Source: Diplonema papillatum
Taxonomy: Eukaryota; Euglenozoa; Diplonemea; Diplonemida; Diplonemidae
NCBI GenBank assembly: GCA_030068145.1
Contig: JAPJBO010000044.1
Span: 248,001 to 312,000 of the forward strand
DNA length: 64,000 nucleotides
Reading direction: 5' to 3'
The notes under the pieces were generated by a model that was not told the DNA's origin, made no database searches, and saw nothing but the letters and a program-made list of their open reading frames with translations. Every line of letters begins with the position of its first letter. Position 1 is the first letter of the stretch. Positions 54,101-64,000 of the stretch are shown here, in pieces. Both the position numbers and the translations under genes were made by a program.

Positions 54101-54791
54101 CCTGCGGTCGCTCGAGGTGAAGTGGGTCGAAACCGACGGCTTCCTCGACCTCGAACGGGCGCGGAAGCTGGTCGTGCTGGTGATGTACCTGCTGCCGCGG
54201 CCTTTCTCCTCGCGCCACTGGCTGGCGCGCCTCCTGCCCTACCTCCTCCCGCCACCACCGTCGGCCGCGCCGCTCCAAGACGAAGTCACAGTTGAGCTGG
54301 AAAGGCTGGTTCGAACCCAGCCTGGGCTGTTCGCCGATCGACTTGGGATTGCGCCCCCCCAGCAGAACCACGCCCGAGAGGAGTCTCGAACGGCGGCCGG
54401 GAAAACCTCCGAGGAACCTGGGGACGATGGGGAAGCGAGAAGCGCAGGGGGAGACGACACCCCCCTGGCATTCACGGTCACGAGCGAACTGTTCACGCAC
54501 GGGCTCCTCGTCGACATGGCGGTGACGCCAGTGGGGCGCTTGGGCGGGGCCTCGCCGGGCATCGTGGTCGAGGTGGACGGCGGGCAGCACTACGTCCCCC
54601 ACCAGGCGCCGGGAGAGCCGTTGAGGTACAACCACAAGACCCTCCTGCAGCACACGGCGTTGGCCAACCAGGGATACCTCGTGTACCGGATATCCAACGA
54701 CGACTGGAGGCGGTGGAGGGCGAGAGGCGAGCACGCCGCGCAGCTGCGCAGCCTCCTGTCGGCTCCGCCGATTGACATTCGCTGCGTTTAA
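48172..54791 (+). CDS. RAP-domain protein, probable organellar RNA-binding factor
   Basis: Proposed exons 48172-48861, 49816-50141 and 52832-54791 give one frame of 991 residues. Junctions are CAG|GTATAT to CACACAG|GCG (phase 0) and AC|GTATGC to CTCTCCAG|G (phase 2). The N-terminal ~400 residues are Leu/Ala-rich helices like the repeats before RAP domains. A disordered Pro/Ser-rich linker follows (about 640-760). The RAP domain is at about 910-980: VVEVDGGQHYVPH, then HTALANQGYLVYRISNDDW. RAP proteins bind organellar RNA in alveolates and algae, and the domain has a predicted nuclease-like fold. A competing reading runs exon 2 on to a stop at 50262. The start is the first ATG after the repeat. 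A 6-codon upstream ORF (48155-48175) overlaps it as ATGA. Confidence 0.85.
48985..49765 (+). repeat. 28-bp minisatellite in RAP intron 1
   Basis: About 26 units of CAGAAAGAGTGCCAACACTA plus CTTCTACA. The left part has a higher-order pattern of about 110 bp marked by a CTACAGTAAAAGTGCC variant. The right edge (about 49735-49760) is a unit in inverted orientation, giving a terminal hairpin. No unit frame contains a stop except the GTAA variant, which creates long but meaningless open frames. Confidence 0.9.
50509..50573 (+). other. 65-nt three-stem fold, copy 1
   Basis: Outer stem GCATC-x-GGAGG with CCTCC-x-GATGC, inner hairpin GTGGGT-GAGA-ACCCAC, second small hairpin GGAT-ATTT-ATCC. Copy 2 is at 52210-52274. 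Both are followed by AACGCCTTNGAATCCGCGTTGC-like sequence derived from RAP exon 3. Confidence 0.6.
50790..51012 (+). pseudogene. Duplicated RAP acceptor plus start of exon 3
   Basis: Matches about 52690-52910: intron end with CTCTCCAG (50934), then GTGCCTGAACGCGTTCCGCG and on to CCAGTGGACCCTGCTCG. Homology then stops. It is an apparently usable decoy acceptor 1.9 kb upstream of the real one. Confidence 0.8.
51105..51653 (+). mobile_element. Family Q element, best-preserved coding copy
   Basis: The open frame to 51566 gives FPGKWRQGVCSLRCLGAPAM, HRPRFAAGRRTEAML, DSWNDAKPVYPQDV, KVLAAAVGRAVARKKRAR and an Arg/Pro/Ala-rich tail ending RLRSDLRPP. It shares protein-level sequence with 25639-26055. 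The non-coding 3' end carries ACCGGAAACTCCCCGGAGAG and a (TC)n tail to 51653. Function unknown. Confidence 0.65.
51892..52156 (-). mobile_element. Family C SINE-like element, copy 3
   Basis: GTCAACAGGA occurs on both sides (about 51865 and 52181), the right one about 25 bases beyond the element edge, so the duplication is imperfectly placed. The left tract is AGAGAAAAAGAGAAAAA. Confidence 0.75.
52210..52274 (+). other. 65-nt three-stem fold, copy 2
   Basis: Same fold as 50509-50573. The changes fall in the outer-stem mismatch, the linker and the second loop, so pairing is kept. Its left edge abuts a run of A. Confidence 0.6.
52306..52490 (+). pseudogene. Rearranged RAP exon 3 fragments
   Basis: 52306-52390 matches 52913-52997 (GAGCTTCGCGCTGAGCCACG; CTCCGACGGCTGCCCGCC), then jumps to the equivalent of 53033-53110 (AACGCCTTCAAATCCGCGTT). 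About 35-40 bases of the exon are missing between them. Confidence 0.75.
52494..52673 (+). mobile_element. Family U TIR element, 180 bp, copy 2
   Basis: Nearly identical to 35672-35851. Ends TGAGCCGGTCCATCCCC and GACGGACCGGCTCA. Confidence 0.85.
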
Positions 54792-54860
54792 GTCCAGGAC
54801 ATTTCAGACCAGGACTCGCAGCAGTTGACGCCGCCGCCAGTACGAAGCCGTCGAGCGAGA

Positions 54861-55146
54861 CGAACCCCCGGCATTCGCGGTCACGAGTGATCTGTTCACG
54901 CACGGTATCGTGCTGAGCATTGTGTCGAAGTGGACGGCGGGCAGCACCACCAGGTGCCGGGAGAGTCTTTGAGGCACAACCACAAGACCCTCCTGCAGCA
55001 CACGGCGTTGGCCAACCAGGGATACTTCGTGTACCGGATATAACGATTATTGGAGGCGCGGGGGACGGCAAAATAAATCACGCCGCGCAGCTACGCAGCG
55101 CTCGTGTCGTCTCCGCCGACTGAGATTCGCTGCATTGCAGTCCAGT
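54861..55146 (+). pseudogene. Decayed tandem copy of the RAP domain end
   Basis: Matches about 54455-54800, including the stretch after the stop codon (GTCCAG ... ACTCGCAGCA). Keeps GGCATTCGCGGTCACGAGTG, TGGACGGCGGGCAGCACCAC and CTCCTGCAGCACACGGCGTT, but has deletions that break the frame and an early stop after GTACCGGATA. The RAP catalytic-like VEVDGG motif is disrupted. Confidence 0.8.
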
Positions 55147-55900
55147 ACAGCCAAGACTCGCAGCACTTCGCCATCAGCCCTGAACCGTTCTGGTTTAGGA
55201 CAGCACAGGTGCCACCCGATGTCGGTCGCCGTAGGCACCGACCACCGCTGGTACTTCGCGAAGCTACGTTCCAGCCGGGTCCTCTTCTGGCATCAGGCAA
55301 CAGCGACACGACGCCAGCGGTGAGGGGATGACACAACTCTAGCCTCGAAAGGTCGAACACCTAGCTCCCAACCGGTAGAAGTCTGTCACTCACGGGATAC
55401 GACAAAAAAAAGCGACGCCCTTCTCAACGCTCTTGCTTGTACCACACCAACTCACTCTCACCTGAGAGAGCTCGCCATGCACACACTTGGGACGACCTTC
55501 GTCGCTACGAAAGGGTATCATGTTCTAGCCAGGCGAGTGAAACGTAGAGAGATAACTTCAGGAAGAGCGACGGGTTATCATTTGTTTACTGATAGAACAA
55601 AGAGACGTTCGCGGGGGACCCGCTGTTGCTTGGGCTCTCGCTGCGTGAGGCAAACCTGATGCTGACAAAACAAACGCAAAACCCCCTCAAGCAATGATTC
55701 TCGTGTCAAGAGGGAACTATTGTCCGACTAGCTGACATCACTATCCCCGGCTCTGTGGGCAAGGGAAGTACGGATTCACCGGGTTCGTAGCATCGTCGTT
55801 CTGTCGGCGAGAGTCTTGAGCCTAGGCGACCTGCTACGGTTGGCGGTACGGCAGATTGGACGAGACCTTCTCTTATTAATTTCCATCCTCAACCACAAGA
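55147..55900. other. Intergenic, no gene seen
   Basis: No family features. Short open frames only. Confidence 0.4.
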
Positions 55901-55933
55901 CTCCTTACGAAGGAAAGAAAGGAAAAGGAAAAA

Positions 55934-56204
55934 GGCCGCTCCCGGTCCAGGAACGTGACGGTCAATCACAGCTTGCAAAGTTTGAGTCGGAGGCAGCACA
56001 GTGCCACAACCCCGTCCGCGCTGCCCTGTGGCTGACCGTCTCGACGAGCTTGTGTTCAGCGCAAGCGCCAAGCCCCAAGGTGCGCCAGGCCTTGATTGCT
56101 TTAGTTTGGGAAATCGGTAGCCACTTGACCCGTAGGCCCGTGGCTCTGCAGTACCGCCGAACACGTGAAGCTTGGCTCCCGTGTAGGAGGCTTTCCCTGG
56201 TACC
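55934..56204 (-). mobile_element. Family C SINE-like element with 12-bp target duplication, copy 4
   Basis: CTCCTTACGAAG at 55901-55912 and 56204-56215. The tract between left repeat and body is purine-only (55913-55933). It inserted about 150 bases upstream of the RRM gene start. Confidence 0.85.
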
Positions 56205-56350
56205 TCCTTACGAAGAAAGTTAGAAAGTGCAGCCCGGATATTTATAACCCTCTACCTTCCTTCAGGTCATCTCTCCATCGTCCCTATCCCCCGCCCCCCC
56301 TTTTTTTTTAATCGGGGCAACCCCTGTTTCTCTCTTGTCTGCCGCCCCCC

Positions 56351-62364
<6,014 letters not shown>

Positions 62365-62780
62365 GCGTGGAGAAGCAGACAGCCTTCGCCGCCTGTATGT
62401 CGTTCTACATAAACGACGGTCGCCCACACCTATCAACGTGCGCCCCTCCTCCTACTGCAGGCTCATAAACTCGCGACAACCACGAACACACGCGCCCACT
62501 CCTTCGGTCTGGGGGTTCACACGGCGACGTGCACTGCGAAATGACACCAACTTCGTACCACCCACCACCCACCCGAGCACAGCTGCCCTGCTACCGAACG
62601 CCCGTGTCGGTCTTTCTAGGCACTGGGCACGTTTTTCGTGGCTCTCGTGCCCTCGTCGAAAGACCCGCGCCCTCTGCTAGTCGTTGCCCAAACACCCCGC
62701 ACACATCCACGCGTTTTTTTCTTGTTGGTAAAGCTCGCGGGCCAAACCCCCCCCTCCCCCTCCTCCCCGTTTTTATTTGT
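62365..62780. other. 3' flank of the RRM gene
   Basis: C-rich, no gene seen. The 3' untranslated region presumably lies here. Confidence 0.5.
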
Positions 62781-63055
62781 TGTGTAAGCACCTGCTTTGT
62801 AGGAAATACTTGAGGAGACTGCCAGTTGCGAAATCTCCTGTGGTACTCATCGGCATGCCGATGACTCCCCACTATCGCAACAATATTCCGATCTCAAAGG
62901 AGGTAAACGTGCTGTAGCCCACATGAAACACAGGTAAATCTGGGTTTAGTGGCGGGCGTAAGCGTTCAACAAAAAAGACCCACTTTGTAGTTGTATTGTT
63001 TTCCCCCTCTAGCCTCCTTCGAAATGAGCACAAGACAGCCCTCGAGTATTTTATT
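62781..63055 (+). mobile_element. Family A element, long variant
   Basis: Complete, with ATGCCGATGACTCCCCACTA inside and CAGCCCTCGAGTATTTTATT at the right. Confidence 0.85.
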
Positions 63056-63181
63056 TTCTTCAACAAACACATTTCAAAAAAAAAGTCTTTTCCAATGTGT
63101 TGCCGCCAACAAAGAGAGGATAGGAGGAGGTGGCTGGCGCGCGAATTTTACCGATTTCGTTTTTTTTTTTTTTTTTTTGAT

Positions 63182-63398
63182 GGTACTCTTGTACTGACAG
63201 GAACATTTCCGGAACAACGGTGGCACACTGAACGAGAAAGCGAGATCAAACGAAAACGTGCTTAGACAGGAAAGAGAGGTTTAAACCCTGTACGCACGCG
63301 AAGAACAATGAAATTTTGCTTTCATCAATTCCATCTTTTTGGCCAGTTGATGCTGACAGTCCGTTTACTTAGTGCAAGCCCCAACTCCGGAAATGATC
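63182..63398 (+). mobile_element. Family E MITE, diverged
   Basis: GACAGGAACATTTCCGGAAC at the left, CCAACTCCGGAAATGATCCC at the right. The body has lost several bases. Confidence 0.7.
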
Positions 63399-64000
63399 CC
63401 TTTCCCTTTTGCTTGTTTATTTTTTCTTTTTGCTCCCGTTCAAATCCAAACCGCATCATCAGTAATCCTCTTCGGGGGGGGGGGCAACCTTTGAATCCTG
63501 TGAGCTCAGCCTCCCAACCCCCCACTCCCCCTGACGCATCTTTCAGCTTGCATTTGCGCTTCAAAAGAAAGACGTGCGTTTCCTTCCTGCGGTTTTTCTA
63601 CTTCCTTTATTTTCTTCTTCATTTTTTCTCTTTTGTCACTTTTTATTGCTCGTTGTTCACTATATCCTTTTTTTGTCACGTTTTTTCATGATATCAAGAA
63701 ACAAGAGCAGATAGGAAAAGAATAATAAGGTTCAAGGGGGAAAAGCGATACCGTTGAGAAAACAAGGGAGAGTACCCAAACCAGCACACTACCCGCACCA
63801 CAAGGAACAGGCTCGAACATTTGTGCGGTGCTTGAGTGGTGCAGTGCGGGCAAAGTGCAGCAGGACTCTGAGCTGGATCTTACTGGTCGGTCCCTATTTC
63901 TATTTTGCTCTGTTTCTTGCGGCGTTACTTATATTTTTCCTCCTCTTCTTGGGCCGTCTTCCTTTGCTTTGTTTTTGTCTCTCCGTTTTGCTTTTTTCCA
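63399..64000. other. Pyrimidine-rich tail of the window
   Basis: TTC/TTTC-rich from 63400 to 63690 and again after 63880. A G run at 63474-63483. No gene seen. Confidence 0.5.

Noticed and set aside
54305-54325. GGTTCGAACCC, a tRNA T-loop-like word
   Set aside because: It is inside RAP coding sequence with no acceptor, D or anticodon arm around it. No tRNA gene was found in the window.
53542-54734. Two long minus-strand frames opposite RAP exon 3
   Set aside because: Arg/Pro-rich antisense of a GC-rich exon. The RAP domain is clear on the + strand.

Overview
This is a nuclear window from a microbial eukaryote. Its few genes are GC-rich (roughly 65-70% in exons, by eye) and all lie on the + strand. 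They sit in a lower-GC background crowded with transposon relics. Five host genes can be supported: a p25-alpha/TPPP-type protein (13274-16821, 3' end open), a thioredoxin-fold protein disulfide isomerase (32531-35223), an SRPK-type kinase (38964-42152), a three-exon RAP-domain protein (48172-54791) and a four-exon triple-RRM protein (56351-62364). A sixth gene, an RNase H ORF with a Cys/His-rich tail (60112-61296), lies inside an intron of the RRM gene on the same strand. RAP proteins, p25-alpha proteins and SR-protein kinases are all typical of alveolates. A large-genome alveolate such as a chromerid is my best guess, but the sequence alone does not prove it.

Layout. 1-13.2 kb has no convincing gene and is a patchwork of MITE-like elements, including a 1.3-kb fold-back element (2376-3703), two inverted copies of a TA-flanked element and a TTAA-flanked element. 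13.3-16.8 kb is the p25-alpha gene, whose second exon start is repeated in a four-unit, ~400-bp tandem array. 17-31 kb is again repeats, including a hAT-type MITE with a perfect 8-bp target duplication. 31.7-35.2 kb holds the disulfide isomerase, preceded by a truncated tandem copy of its own 5' end. 38.6-42.7 kb is an intronless kinase gene tightly bracketed by two copies of a TIR element filled with a short satellite. 46.65-46.99 kb is an 18S-28S rRNA-derived chimera. 48.2-55.2 kb is the RAP gene, with a 28-bp minisatellite in intron 1, exon fragments scattered through intron 2 and a decayed copy of its 3' end downstream. 56.3-62.4 kb is the RRM gene with the nested RNase H gene. The last 1.6 kb is repeats and pyrimidine-rich sequence.

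Together the genes do not form a pathway. Three could act in RNA metabolism (SR kinase, RRM protein, RAP protein), one in secretory-pathway protein folding and one on microtubules. Exon-intron structures were worked out by hand from reading-frame phase and protein-family continuity: introns start GTRTG, GTATN or GTGCTG, and four of six acceptors read CACAG (usually CACACAG). The repeat families are given letters here (A, C, D, E, F, H, I, J, K, L, M, N, Q, S/U, T, V). These are internal labels, not database names. No family was checked against a database.
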